64,000 bases of DNA, taken from positions 248,001 to 312,000 of the forward strand of contig NZ_CP149928.1 of assembly GCF_037949285.1 (NCBI RefSeq). The letters are read 5' to 3'. Position 1 is the first letter of the stretch; every line of letters starts with the position of its first letter. This document shows, piece by piece, positions 24,318 through 33,141 of this stretch. Made by a program: the position numbers and the translations under genes. The notes beneath the pieces are model-generated. The model was not told the origin of the DNA and did no database searches. It worked only from the letters and a program-made list of their open reading frames with translations. This DNA is from Thioclava sp. GXIMD4216 (lineage in GTDB: Bacteria; Pseudomonadota; Alphaproteobacteria; Rhodobacterales; Rhodobacteraceae).

Positions 24318-24968
24318 ATGTCAGATACCCTGCCCGTCACCGAGCGCACCCGCCTTCGCCGCAGCCATGAGCGCGGCTGTTTCGACCGCGAGGCCATTTA
24401 TGCCATCCTTGACGCGCAGCCGATGTGCAGCGTCGGCTATGTAATTGATGGAAAACCCTTTGTTACGCCCACGCTGCAATGGCGCGAGGGCAATCATGTC
24501 TACTGGCATGGCTCCTCTGCCAGCCGTGCGCTGCGCCATTCCCGCGATGCCGACGTGTGTCTGAGCGTCGCCATTCTGGACGGGTTCGTGCTGGCGCGCT
24601 CGGGGATGCACCATTCGGTCAATTCGCGTTCGGTCACGCTATACGGGCGGGCGTTCAAGGTGGAAGACCCTGCCGAGAAGCACGCGAAACTGGGGCGTTT
24701 TGTCGATACGCTCTTTCCGGGCCGTTATGGCACCCTGCGCCCCGATCATGCGCAGGATCTGAAAGCGACGATGGTGCTGGGGCTGGAGATCGCCGAGGGC
24801 AGCGCGAAGACGCGGAGCGGCGGTCCGAAGGACGAGGATGCCGATTACGAGCTGCCGATCTGGGCGGGCGTCCTTCCGGTGCGCAGCGTGGTGGGGGCCC
24901 CCGAACCCGATCCGCGCAATCTGCCGGGGGTCGAGATGCCAGCGCATGTGAGGGGGTTCCGGCTCTGA
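24318..24968 (+). CDS. Pyridoxamine 5'-phosphate oxidase-fold flavin-binding protein
   Basis: A 216-residue split-barrel protein. Blocks RRSHERGCFDREAIYAILD, PTLQWREGNHVYWHGSS and CLSVAILDGFVLARSG-MHH are those of the FMN-binding family often annotated as pyridoxamine 5'-phosphate oxidase-like. True PdxH signature residues are not obvious, so a vitamin B6 role is unproven. It is divergent from a MocR gene, which probably controls it. A Gly/Lys-rich insert (KTRSGGPKDEDADYELPIW) near residue 165 precedes the C-terminal strand. Confidence 0.8.
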   Translation: MSDTLPVTERTRLRRSHERGCFDREAIYAILDAQPMCSVGYVIDGKPFVTPTLQWREGNHVYWHGSSASRALRHSRDADVCLSVAILDGFVLARSGMHHSVNSRSVTLYGRAFKVEDPAEKHAKLGRFVDTLFPGRYGTLRPDHAQDLKATMVLGLEIAEGSAKTRSGGPKDEDADYELPIWAGVLPVRSVVGAPEPDPRNLPGVEMPAHVRGFRL

Positions 24969-25079
24969 GCTTTGGGCCCGCCTGCCGGTTACGGATCGCG
25001 GTGGGCCTGAGGACGCATTTTGGTGAGCCACTGCGGAAGCCTCTTGCCGGACAGGGGGGGCGCATTGTAGCGAACGGGA

Positions 25080-25580
25080 ATGCAGATCGATATTGATATT
25101 GACGATTCCCGCTGGGCGGAGCTCGGGCTTGAGGCGCTTTGTGAAAAGGCGACAGAGGCCGTATGCGCGGCGCTTGGTCTTGAGGCTGACCTTTGCGAGC
25201 TGTCGGTGCTGGGCTGCGATGATGCCCGCATCAAGGAACTGAATGCGGAATTCAGGGCAAAGGACAAGGCCACCAATGTGCTGAGCTGGCCTGCCGAAGA
25301 ACGGGGGGCCGAAACCGAGGGCGATGTGCCACAGGTGCCGGAGCCCGATATGTTCGGCACGATTGCGCTGGGAGATCTGGCTCTGGCCTATGAAACCTGC
25401 ATCCGTGAAGCCACAGAGCAGCAGAAATCCGCGCAAGATCACGTTCTTCATCTGATTATTCACGGGTTATTGCATCTTTTGGGCTACGATCACGTGAGGG
25501 ATGCAGATGCGGTCTTGATGGAAGCGCTGGAAATCCGCATCCTTGAAAAGCAGGGTATCGCAAACCCATATGAATTTTGA
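25080..25580 (+). CDS. ybeY: YbeY endoribonuclease (16S rRNA maturation)
   Basis: A 166-residue protein with the YbeY zinc motif HGLLHLLGYDH (H-x3-H-x5-H) near residue 128 and the upstream block FRAKDKATNVLSWP. YbeY processes the 3' end of 16S rRNA and takes part in ribosome quality control. It is followed by corC, lnt and metK, its usual neighbours; phoH, normally just upstream in this group, is 30 kb away at 55.5 kb. The start is the ATG at 25080 with a weak GGGA site. Confidence 0.93.
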   Translation: MQIDIDIDDSRWAELGLEALCEKATEAVCAALGLEADLCELSVLGCDDARIKELNAEFRAKDKATNVLSWPAEERGAETEGDVPQVPEPDMFGTIALGDLALAYETCIREATEQQKSAQDHVLHLIIHGLLHLLGYDHVRDADAVLMEALEIRILEKQGIANPYEF

Positions 25581-25615
25581 GGCCGCCAGGCGCGGTGTAA
25601 TTTTGGAAAGGACGA

Positions 25616-26506
25616 ATGGGACAGGCCGCTGACGGAGCTCTCTCCGCCGAAAGCCCGGTTTCCGAAGAGGAACCGGGAGAAAATTCCGAACCCCGATCGC
25701 GGGGTTTTCTTGGACGTTTGTTCGGGGGCTCTGCCGCGGTCGAAGACGCGGTGTATGACGAACCTGCGCAAACACCGCAACACGCCCCGCTTGGCTTGGG
25801 CAATCTGCGCCGCATGCGTGTCGGCGATATTGCCATTCCCAAAGTCGAAATCGTGGCCGTTCCGGACGATATCCCGCCCGCAGAACTGGTCGCTGTTTTC
25901 CGCGAACATGGTTATTCCCGCCTGCCGGTTTTCCACGAGACATTGGATCAGCCTCTTGGCCTGATCCACCTCAAGGATCTTGCCTTGCAATACGGGTTCA
26001 ACGATCATCAACCCGATCATGTGGTGATGCAGGATCTGATGCGCCCGCTGCTTTATGTGCCGCCCTCGATGCCGATCGGGGTGCTTTTGCAGAAGATGCA
26101 GGTGCAGCGCATCCATATGGCTCTGGTGATCGACGAATATGGCGGGGTAGACGGCCTTCTCACGCTGGAGGATCTGATCGAACAGGTCATTGGCGAGATC
26201 GAGGACGAACATGACGAGGTCGAAGGCGGAATGTGGCGGCAGGAAAAGCCCGGCCAATGGGTCGTGCTGGCCCGTGCGCCGCTCAGCGATTTCGAGGCCG
26301 AGATCGGGCATGTGCTGGCCGATCCGGAAGAAGAGCAGGAGATTGACAGTCTGGGGGGGCTGGTCTTCATGCAGATCGGGCGTGTTCCGGCACGGGGCGA
26401 AGTGATCGTGGCCGAAAGCGGGGTCGAATTCGAAGTGCTCGATGCCGACCCGCGCCGCATCAAACGTCTGCGTGTACGCCTGCCCGGAGTGGCTCCGGCA
26501 GAGTGA
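25616..26506 (+). CDS. corC: CorC/HlyC-family protein with tandem CBS domains
   Basis: A 296-residue cytosolic protein. A Gly/Glu-rich N-terminus (about 1-60) leads into two CBS domains (about 70-195, with VDEYGGVDGLLTLEDLIEQ-type block) and a C-terminal CorC/HlyC transporter-associated domain (about 210-290). The family helps magnesium and cobalt efflux, though many members are called hemolysin-like. AAAGGA precedes the ATG. It sits between ybeY and lnt in the conserved order, 35 bases after ybeY. Confidence 0.88.
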   Translation: MGQAADGALSAESPVSEEEPGENSEPRSRGFLGRLFGGSAAVEDAVYDEPAQTPQHAPLGLGNLRRMRVGDIAIPKVEIVAVPDDIPPAELVAVFREHGYSRLPVFHETLDQPLGLIHLKDLALQYGFNDHQPDHVVMQDLMRPLLYVPPSMPIGVLLQKMQVQRIHMALVIDEYGGVDGLLTLEDLIEQVIGEIEDEHDEVEGGMWRQEKPGQWVVLARAPLSDFEAEIGHVLADPEEEQEIDSLGGLVFMQIGRVPARGEVIVAESGVEFEVLDADPRRIKRLRVRLPGVAPAE

Positions 26507-26545
26507 ATGTGCTGGATTAAGATCGGCAGGTAAGGTCAGGATTTC

Positions 26546-28084
26546 TTGCGTATTTTCGGTTTCATGAGATCTCCGGCCCGACCGGTCTGGAACGTGTTGG
26601 GTCTGGCCTTTCTGGCCGGTTGTGGCATCGGTCTGGGGCAGGTTCCTGTGAGCCTGTGGCCGGTGGCAATCCTCGCTTTGGGGCTGCTGCTGCGCTTTTT
26701 GTCGCGCCAGCGCCCCGCCCATGTCGCTTGGGCCGCCTTCATGGCGGGGGTCGGCCATACCTGTGTGACGATGTACTGGATCACCGAGCCGTTCTTTGTC
26801 GAGCCCGAGGTTTTCGGCTGGATGGCCCCTTTCGCGCTGGCGCTGATGGGGGCGGGGTTCGGGGCGTTCTGGGCGGCGGGGGCCGGTCTGGGGGCGCGGC
26901 TCGGGCATGGGCCGGTGACACGGGCTTTGGGGATTGCGCTGGGGCTGGGGCTGACCGATGCGATCCGCAGCTACGCGTTCACCGGCTTTCCCTGGGTGCT
27001 GTTCGGCCATATCTGGATCGGAACGCCGGTGGCGCAACTGGCCTCTCTTACGGGGCAACTGGGGCTGAGCTGTGTCACCCTGCTGCTGGCGGTCACGCTG
27101 TCTTTCCCGGGCCGCAAAGGGGGCTTGGGCGCGGGGCTGTGTCTGTGGCTGGGCGCGGCGGCGATCTGGGGCTGGGGGCAGGCGCGACTGGCCACCCCTG
27201 TCGACTATCCCGCCCGCCCCGCCGAAATCCGCATTGTCCAACCCAATGCCGAGCAGAAGCTGAAATGGCTGCCAAAATATCGCGCCCTGTTCTTCCAGCG
27301 CCTGCTGGACCAGTCCTCGGCCCCCGCCAAGACGCCGCTGGATCTGATCGTCTGGCCCGAGACCTCGGTGCCCTTCTTGCTCAACTGGCCCGGCGATGGT
27401 CTGGAGATGGTGGCGCAGTCGGGCAAGGGGGTGCCGATTGCGCTGGGGATCCAGCGCAGTGACGGGGACCGTTATTACAATTCCCTTGCCGTGCTGGACG
27501 GGCAGGCAAGGATCACCGCGCTTTACGACAAGGTGCATCTGGTGCCGTTCGGGGAATATATCCCCTTCGGGGATGCATTGGCGAAGCTGGGGATCAGCGC
27601 CTTTGCCGCGCAAGAGGGCAATGGCTATTCGGCAGGGCGCGCCGAAACCGTGCTTGATCTCGGACCGGCAGGGCAGGTGCAACCGCTGATCTGCTACGAG
27701 GCGGTGTTCCCGCAGGATATCCGCCATGCGCCCGAACGGCCCGACTGGATCATGCAGATCACCAATGATGCGTGGTTTGGCCAGCTGTCGGGGCCGCGCC
27801 AGCATCTGAGTCTGTCCCAGATGCGCGCGATCGAATTCGGGCTGCCGGTGGTGCGCGCGGCCAATACCGGCATTTCGGGACTGATCGACCCCTATGGGCG
27901 CCTGCGGGAGCGTATCGGTATGAACCGCGAGGGGCATCTGGATGTTGCCGTGCCTAAGGCCTTGCCCGTAACGGTTTATGCCCGTCTGGGGGATTGGCCC
28001 AGCATTACGGCGATGCTTGTGGCTTTACTTCTCTTAAGGGGTTTGGGGCTAATTATCGTTGACCGGCCCCGCGCAGAGGTCTAG
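26546..28084 (+). CDS. lnt: Apolipoprotein N-acyltransferase
   Basis: A 512-residue inner-membrane enzyme that adds the third acyl chain to lipoproteins. The N-terminal half has about six spans. The C-terminal nitrilase domain carries the catalytic triad: Glu in IVWPETSVPF, Lys in LYDKVHLVPFGEY and Cys in PLICYEAVFP. A last span (about 490-505) closes the protein. Two starts are possible: TTG 26546, with CAGGA just before it, and ATG 26564, without a site; the TTG was taken. It ends 14 bases before the metK riboswitch. Confidence 0.92.
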   Translation: MRIFGFMRSPARPVWNVLGLAFLAGCGIGLGQVPVSLWPVAILALGLLLRFLSRQRPAHVAWAAFMAGVGHTCVTMYWITEPFFVEPEVFGWMAPFALALMGAGFGAFWAAGAGLGARLGHGPVTRALGIALGLGLTDAIRSYAFTGFPWVLFGHIWIGTPVAQLASLTGQLGLSCVTLLLAVTLSFPGRKGGLGAGLCLWLGAAAIWGWGQARLATPVDYPARPAEIRIVQPNAEQKLKWLPKYRALFFQRLLDQSSAPAKTPLDLIVWPETSVPFLLNWPGDGLEMVAQSGKGVPIALGIQRSDGDRYYNSLAVLDGQARITALYDKVHLVPFGEYIPFGDALAKLGISAFAAQEGNGYSAGRAETVLDLGPAGQVQPLICYEAVFPQDIRHAPERPDWIMQITNDAWFGQLSGPRQHLSLSQMRAIEFGLPVVRAANTGISGLIDPYGRLRERIGMNREGHLDVAVPKALPVTVYARLGDWPSITAMLVALLLLRGLGLIIVDRPRAEV

Positions 28085-28098
28085 GCAACGGTATCGAA

Positions 28099-28147
28099 CC
28101 ATCACAACGGCTTCCTGGCGTGGTGGGGATATAACCAACGGAGCACG
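28099..28147 (+). ncRNA. SAM/SAH riboswitch upstream of metK
   Basis: The core CACAACGGCTTCCTGGCGTG is the hallmark of the SAM/SAH (SAM-SAH) class, known from Rhodobacterales upstream of metK. The stem CCATCAC (28099-28105) pairs with GTGGTGG (28120-28126). The downstream GGAGCAC (from 28141) supplies the pseudoknot and includes the metK ribosome-binding site, so ligand binding should block translation start. Confidence 0.9.
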
Positions 28148-28153
28148 TCTTTC

Positions 28154-29320
28154 ATGACACGTAAGAACTATATTTTCACCTCCGAGTCGGTCTCCGAAGG
28201 CCACCCGGACAAGGTATGTGATCGCATTTCCGACGCCATTCTGGATGCGTTTCTCTCGGAAGAGAAAAACGCGCGGGTCGCTTGCGAAACCTTCGCCACC
28301 ACCAATCAGGTTGTTGTTGGCGGCGAGGTCGGGCTGACCGACAAAGCCAAACTGGCGCTTTATATGGAAAAGGTTGATGGTCTTGTGCGCGATTGCGTAA
28401 AAGACATCGGCTATGAACAAGACGAGTTCCATTGGGCCACTTTGAAGGTCGCCAATTTCCTGCATCCGCAATCGGCGCATATCGCGCAGGGCGTGGATAA
28501 GGATGGCGCGGGCGATCAGGGGATCATGTTCGGCCATGCGGTCGACGAGACCCCCGAGCTGATGCCGGCGCCTATCCATTACAGCCACGCGATTCTGCGC
28601 CGTCTGGCGGAGGCCCGCAAATCCGGTGCCGAGCCGACCCTGCGGCCCGATGCCAAATCCCAACTCTCGGTGCGCTATGAAAACGGCAAACCGGTCGGGG
28701 TGACCTCGATCGTGCTGTCGACGCAGCATGCAAGCGAAAGCCAGAGCTCGGATGATATCCGCGCGATTGTCGAGCCCTATATCCGCGAAGTCCTGCCCGA
28801 GGGCTGGATCTCGCCCGAGACTGAATGGTGGGTCAACCCGACCGGTACCTTCGTGATCGGGGGCCCCGATGGGGATGCGGGTCTGACAGGGCGCAAGATC
28901 ATCGTGGATACCTATGGCGGCGCGGCCCCGCATGGGGGCGGTGCCTTCTCGGGGAAAGACCCGACCAAGGTGGACCGTTCGGCGGCTTATGCCGCGCGCT
29001 ATCTGGCGAAAAACGTGGTGGCGGCCGGGCTTGCGCGCAAATGCACCATCCAGCTGAGCTATGCGATCGGTGTGGCCAAGCCGCTTTCGGTCTATGTGGA
29101 CACTTTCGGCACCGGTCAGGTGCCGGACGAGGTGATTGAACAGGCGCTGGTGCAATGTATGGACCTGACGCCTCTGGGCATCCGCACCCATCTGGATCTG
29201 TGCAAACCGATCTATGCCCGCACGGCAGCCTATGGTCATTTCGGCCGCGCGCCCGAAGCCGATGGCGGTTTCAGCTGGGAAAAAACGGACCTTGTCGAGG
29301 CGCTCAAGAAGGCGGTTTGA
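28154..29320 (+). CDS. metK: S-adenosylmethionine synthetase
   Basis: A 388-residue MetK, which makes SAM from methionine and ATP. The N-terminal [16 protein letters not shown] block, the [10 protein letters not shown] loop and [19 protein letters not shown] are invariant family features. The start lies 9 bases after GGAG, which is part of the SAM/SAH riboswitch, so the gene is feedback-controlled at translation. A strong terminator follows. In related genomes trmB tends to be the next gene; here four paralogous genes stand between. Confidence 0.97.
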   Translation: MTRKNYIFTSESVSEGHPDKVCDRISDAILDAFLSEEKNARVACETFATTNQVVVGGEVGLTDKAKLALYMEKVDGLVRDCVKDIGYEQDEFHWATLKVANFLHPQSAHIAQGVDKDGAGDQGIMFGHAVDETPELMPAPIHYSHAILRRLAEARKSGAEPTLRPDAKSQLSVRYENGKPVGVTSIVLSTQHASESQSSDDIRAIVEPYIREVLPEGWISPETEWWVNPTGTFVIGGPDGDAGLTGRKIIVDTYGGAAPHGGGAFSGKDPTKVDRSAAYAARYLAKNVVAAGLARKCTIQLSYAIGVAKPLSVYVDTFGTGQVPDEVIEQALVQCMDLTPLGIRTHLDLCKPIYARTAAYGHFGRAPEADGGFSWEKTDLVEALKKAV

Positions 29321-29340
29321 TCTTTGGTCGGAAAAGACGC

Positions 29341-29379
29341 TAATAAAACGCGCCTCCAATGTGGGGCGCGTTTTTATTA
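29341..29379 (+). terminator. Rho-independent terminator after metK
   Basis: The arms TAATAAAACGCGCC and GGCGCGTTTTTATTA pair almost fully, with a T-run in the second arm. The next start codon is only 11 bases beyond, with AGGA on the edge of the hairpin. Confidence 0.85.
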
Positions 29380-29389
29380 GGATGATTAC

Positions 29390-30571
29390 ATGATCAACGA
29401 TTTGACCAAGTTGATGGAAGCCATGCGGACGCCGTTTCTCCCGAAGGAGGACATGTCCGCGCAAAAACGGCGTCTGGAGGACGAACAGCGGCTACGGACC
29501 CTGTTTGCAGACAGCTCTCCCGCAGCCAGCAAGGGCCGGTATTCCGCCTTCGAACTGGAACTCCATCACCGCTACCACCGCTATGGCGAGCGGGCGGTCG
29601 CGTTGCTGTCTGCTGTGATTATGACCGATGAAGTCTGCGCGATGCTGTTTCGGGCGGGGCGATACCCCGACATGCCCGAGATCGAGAGCGATACCGCGGA
29701 AAGCTTCCTTGCGGATTTCGAGGCTTGTCTGGCCGAACCGCTCGCGCATCTGTTGTCGCTCGAGCCTGCACCCGATCTGAACTGGCTTCTTTGCGATCTG
29801 TTCGACTGGCCGCAGCGGCCGCAGACAGATCCGCTTGAATTCGCCCCCGAGCGCATCAAACCTCTGGCCGAGCAGTTTATTGCCCGCTTCCCGCGTCACG
29901 GCGGCGAGGCTCTCAGCCATTTCTTCAACCAGTTGCCGGACGAGATTGCGATTGATCTGGTGCTGGATGTCGAGGTGGAAGATGCCGCGCTTGCGTGGCT
30001 TCGGCTCGAACTGGCCGATTTTGCCCTGCTTTACGAAGCATACGAGGCGGAAAACTGCGATCTTCCGGGCTATTGGATCGTGCATCAGAGGCATTGGGCC
30101 CTTTCGCAATTCTGGCCGCGTTCGTCGTCTGGCAGGATGGATCTGCCCGACGATGTGTCCGGCCTGTGGTTCCGCAAGGTGCCGGAGGCGGGCCTGCCTG
30201 CGGCCCATTTCATCCTGTGGCATCTGGTCGAGACGCGGCCCTATTGTGCCGAAATGCAGGTCTCGTCCGAGCACGTTGCCCATCTGGTGGTGCATGACGC
30301 GGACGTTTATCATATGGCGCTCGAGGAGGCCTTTGCCGCCTATGATCCCTCGCGCCCCGAGGAGGAGGCATTTGAGCGGGCCTTTGCCGCGATAGACGCC
30401 CTGCCGCATCCCGAACCTGTGGCCGAACCGGAGGCCGATCCGGTTTCCGTGCCCCCAACACCGGCGGCGCAGTCCAGACCGGATCGCTCCTCCCCCCGCC
30501 TTATCTGGCTGGCCCTGCTGGCCGTAGGCTGCCTCGCCCTGGCGCTGGCGCTTCTGTCCGTGAATTGGTGA
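29390..30571 (+). CDS. Tail-anchored protein of unknown family, paralogue 1 of 4
   Basis: A 393-residue protein I do not recognise. It is predicted to be helical and soluble for about 365 residues, ending in one hydrophobic segment (about 371-390, LIWLALLAVGCLALALALL) and three more residues, so it is probably C-terminally anchored with the bulk in the cytosol. No signal peptide is seen. Shared landmarks with the next three genes are a first helix with a conserved Arg/Phe (R13, F16), LLCDLFDW (133-140), FIARFPRHGGEAL (163-175), WLRLELADFALLYEA (203-217), GLWF (258-261) and a Pro/Ala-rich linker before the membrane. It is nearest to paralogue 2. The start lies just after the metK terminator. 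The function is unknown. Confidence 0.75.
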   Translation: MINDLTKLMEAMRTPFLPKEDMSAQKRRLEDEQRLRTLFADSSPAASKGRYSAFELELHHRYHRYGERAVALLSAVIMTDEVCAMLFRAGRYPDMPEIESDTAESFLADFEACLAEPLAHLLSLEPAPDLNWLLCDLFDWPQRPQTDPLEFAPERIKPLAEQFIARFPRHGGEALSHFFNQLPDEIAIDLVLDVEVEDAALAWLRLELADFALLYEAYEAENCDLPGYWIVHQRHWALSQFWPRSSSGRMDLPDDVSGLWFRKVPEAGLPAAHFILWHLVETRPYCAEMQVSSEHVAHLVVHDADVYHMALEEAFAAYDPSRPEEEAFERAFAAIDALPHPEPVAEPEADPVSVPPTPAAQSRPDRSSPRLIWLALLAVGCLALALALLSVNW

Positions 30572-30575
30572 TCTC

Positions 30576-31781
30576 ATGACCTCATTGAACGCGCTTTTAG
30601 CTGCGAACCGCCATTGTTTCGCGCTACCCGATCCGCATTTCCGCACGGAAACCGAGGCTCTGCTGCGCCAGCTTCTGGATGCGCCCGATCCGGCAGGGGC
30701 GGAGCTGCGCTATACGCCCTTGGAAATTGATTTCGCAAAGAATTTCCGGTCCGAAGGCCAGAAGGCCGCAGCCCTTCTGGCGGCTTTTTTACAAGCGACA
30801 CCCGATTTTGCTTTCCTCTTCCCCCTCGGGCGGCCCGCCGAAGCGCTGGCCGGCACGCCTCCGGCCACTGCAAAAGAGACAAAGAATCTTACATCGGTGT
30901 TCGAGGATCGCTACCTCAGAATGATGGCCTATGCGCTCTATGAGGACACAGAGGGCGACCTCGACAAGATGCTCGCCAATATGTGCGATTGGCCGGCCCC
31001 CGATGATGATTTTTATATTGATGCGTATAAAAATCCCGAATGGCCGCCCGAAGTTGATCGGCTGTGCGAGGAGTTCCGTGCCCTGTTTCCTGAGCACGGC
31101 GGCGAAGCGCTGGATTACTTTTTAGGTGCGTTGTTTCAAAGCGCAGAAGATCCGGACGGCGCGCCTATCGAGGATTCCGCAACCTCTATGGCGGTTCAGG
31201 CGTGGCTCCGGCTGGAACTGGTCGGGCTGGCGGTGCTGTGCGAGGCAATGCGCATCGAAGAGGACGATATTCTGGGCTATTGGCCCGCTGCCTTGTGGGA
31301 ATATAGCCTGCTGGATGTCTGGGTCGGGCCGGTGCTGCCAAAACCCGATGCGCATGATGCGGTTGTCGCGCTGTGGTACGAGCGCGCCGCAGAGATCGGC
31401 ATCCGCCCCGCGCGCGAGATTTTCGGCATGGTGAAGACGACGATGCCTTGGCTCTTTGCCCCCGAGGCCCCTTTGGAGCACGGGCAGATGCCTTTGCAGG
31501 CCGAGCATGCCAAGGCCTATCGCATAGCCTTCGAGGCCGCCGTCGCAGCCTATCGCGGCGCCGACACCCAAGAGGAGGGCCTTGCCAAGGCGCAAGCCGT
31601 GCTCAGCAGCCAGCCCCGCCCCGCCCAGACCAGCTACACCCGCGCCGAGGTCCATAAGGTTGCTGCAAAACCGGCCCCTCGTGCCGTACAGCCTGCTGCA
31701 GGTGGCATGGGCATGGCGTTCATGCTGGGGTTCGCGGTGCTCTGCCTTGTGGCGGCTGGCGTATTTTTGCTGGCGTTCTAA
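30576..31781 (+). CDS. Tail-anchored protein of unknown family, paralogue 2 of 4
   Basis: A 401-residue relative of the preceding gene and spaced only 4 bases from its stop, so probably co-translated. Landmarks: NRHCF at 11-15, KMLANMCDWP (131-140), FRALFPEHGGEALDYF (167-182), WLRLELVGLAVLCEAMRIEE (210-229), ALWYERAAEIGI (265-276). A Pro/Ala/Lys-rich linker (about 345-375) precedes the membrane segment (about 379-400). No catalytic or nucleotide-binding motif was found in it. The shared FP-x-HGGEAL block is identical in paralogue 1. The function is unknown. Confidence 0.75.
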   Translation: MTSLNALLAANRHCFALPDPHFRTETEALLRQLLDAPDPAGAELRYTPLEIDFAKNFRSEGQKAAALLAAFLQATPDFAFLFPLGRPAEALAGTPPATAKETKNLTSVFEDRYLRMMAYALYEDTEGDLDKMLANMCDWPAPDDDFYIDAYKNPEWPPEVDRLCEEFRALFPEHGGEALDYFLGALFQSAEDPDGAPIEDSATSMAVQAWLRLELVGLAVLCEAMRIEEDDILGYWPAALWEYSLLDVWVGPVLPKPDAHDAVVALWYERAAEIGIRPAREIFGMVKTTMPWLFAPEAPLEHGQMPLQAEHAKAYRIAFEAAVAAYRGADTQEEGLAKAQAVLSSQPRPAQTSYTRAEVHKVAAKPAPRAVQPAAGGMGMAFMLGFAVLCLVAAGVFLLAF

Positions 31782-31791
31782 GGAGATCAAA

Positions 31792-32982
31792 GTGATCCGG
31801 CAAAAACCCTTGGAAGAGGTTCTGGAGCAGAATCGCGCGTATTTCGATCTCTACAGGGACGCTGGATTTGAAAAAGACAGATCTCGTGTCAGTCAGCTTT
31901 TCAGTGAAGCGCGACCGACGTATCAAACGGTCGCGCATCCGCAGATAGAGCCCGAGTTCATCGCGCGTATCGCGCCTCTCGGCGCGCGCGGGGTGGATCT
32001 TTTGGCCGCTTGTCTACAGGTGCCTGAATTCGCAAGGCTTGTCAGGTTTGGCATAGACCCGAGGGATGATCGCCAATGGTGCAGCGCCGACAAAGAGCTG
32101 CGTGCGCTTGCGCCATTTCTGGACCGGATGGTGTCGGCGCTTCAAAGGACGCCTGAGCAGTCGTTGAACGATATGCTCTCTGCGGTGTTTAGCTGGACGC
32201 CAGTCGAAATGGTCAAGCCGGACGATACGATGCCGCTCTGGGCCTTGCAACGTGAATTTATCGAGCTTTTCCCTGCAAATGGCGCGCCGCTATTGGGACA
32301 GTTCTACCATATGTATCTACAGGACGGGCAGCAGGAATGTAGTGGCGAACTTCACTGGCGCGCCGAAGTGATCGCCTTTGCGGATTGGTGCCAGAGGATC
32401 GAACTCAATCACTATCACTGGCCGTCCCAATGGGTGCTTCAGCAGTGGCGCTTCAAGTTCATTTCGAAATGTGTCGAAACAGAGCTTGGGCCGGTCGAAA
32501 GCGGGGAAACTCCCAGCCTGTGGTTTGAACTGGCGGAGAATATCGGTTTCGAAGCGGCGGAACAGGTGCTTCACTATATTAAGGAAGATCGCTCCGACCT
32601 TCTTCTCAATAACAAAATGGCCTTCAATACTCCCCTTCGGCTGAAAAGCGGCACTGCACGCCAATATGCTCTTCTTCTAAAACGGGCGGAGCTGGCCTTT
32701 GGTCTTGATCCGCAGGTAGAGAGAGGTCTGGCGCTTGCGCGGTTGATCATCGGCACGCCGACGGTTGAGGATCTTCAGGCGGCACGGATAGTCCCAGCGG
32801 CCAGAAATCCCCAAACCATGCCGCCGCTCGAAAACCGGGCAGCGGATGATGGCTCGAACCAGACCAGTCTGAAGCCAACCGACTTGCTGATCATCCTGCT
32901 TATGCTGGCGGTCGTCTGTGGCACGCTCTACGGGATTGTCGCGATGGTCGCCAAAGTCATTCTGGCTTCGATTATGGCATGA
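31792..32982 (+). CDS. Tail-anchored protein of unknown family, paralogue 3 of 4
   Basis: A 396-residue protein whose GTG start at 31792 has AGGAG right after the previous stop; a longer in-frame reading would overlap paralogue 2 and lacks a site. Landmarks: NRAYF (14-18), LLAACLQVP (70-78), DMLSAVFSW (127-135), FIELFPANGAPLL (156-168), WRAEVIAFADWCQRIEL (189-205), SLWFELAENIGF (242-253). The end is hydrophobic, about 364-391, with ...CGTLYGIVAMVAKVIL. This tail is strongly like that of paralogue 4, so the two form a subgroup. Base composition looks less GC-rich than the surrounding core genes. Confidence 0.75.
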   Translation: MIRQKPLEEVLEQNRAYFDLYRDAGFEKDRSRVSQLFSEARPTYQTVAHPQIEPEFIARIAPLGARGVDLLAACLQVPEFARLVRFGIDPRDDRQWCSADKELRALAPFLDRMVSALQRTPEQSLNDMLSAVFSWTPVEMVKPDDTMPLWALQREFIELFPANGAPLLGQFYHMYLQDGQQECSGELHWRAEVIAFADWCQRIELNHYHWPSQWVLQQWRFKFISKCVETELGPVESGETPSLWFELAENIGFEAAEQVLHYIKEDRSDLLLNNKMAFNTPLRLKSGTARQYALLLKRAELAFGLDPQVERGLALARLIIGTPTVEDLQAARIVPAARNPQTMPPLENRAADDGSNQTSLKPTDLLIILLMLAVVCGTLYGIVAMVAKVILASIMA

Positions 32983-33141
32983 GGATACGCCACCATATTC
33001 CTGTTTTACGTATGGCAGGTTTGTGCGTATGGGGCCTTCCCCGTGCCCATCGGCTGCCGCGTGTTTATAGCCGCTGCGATATTCGTAAACCTTGGAGGAA
33101 TGCGTTGTCATCGTGATAACGTGCCGTTGAATGGACGCACC

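Noticed and set aside
25490..27937. 815-codon minus-strand frame opposite ybeY, corC and lnt
   Set aside because: Pure antisense of three recognised core genes; Arg/Gln/Pro-rich text, no ribosome site and no motif.
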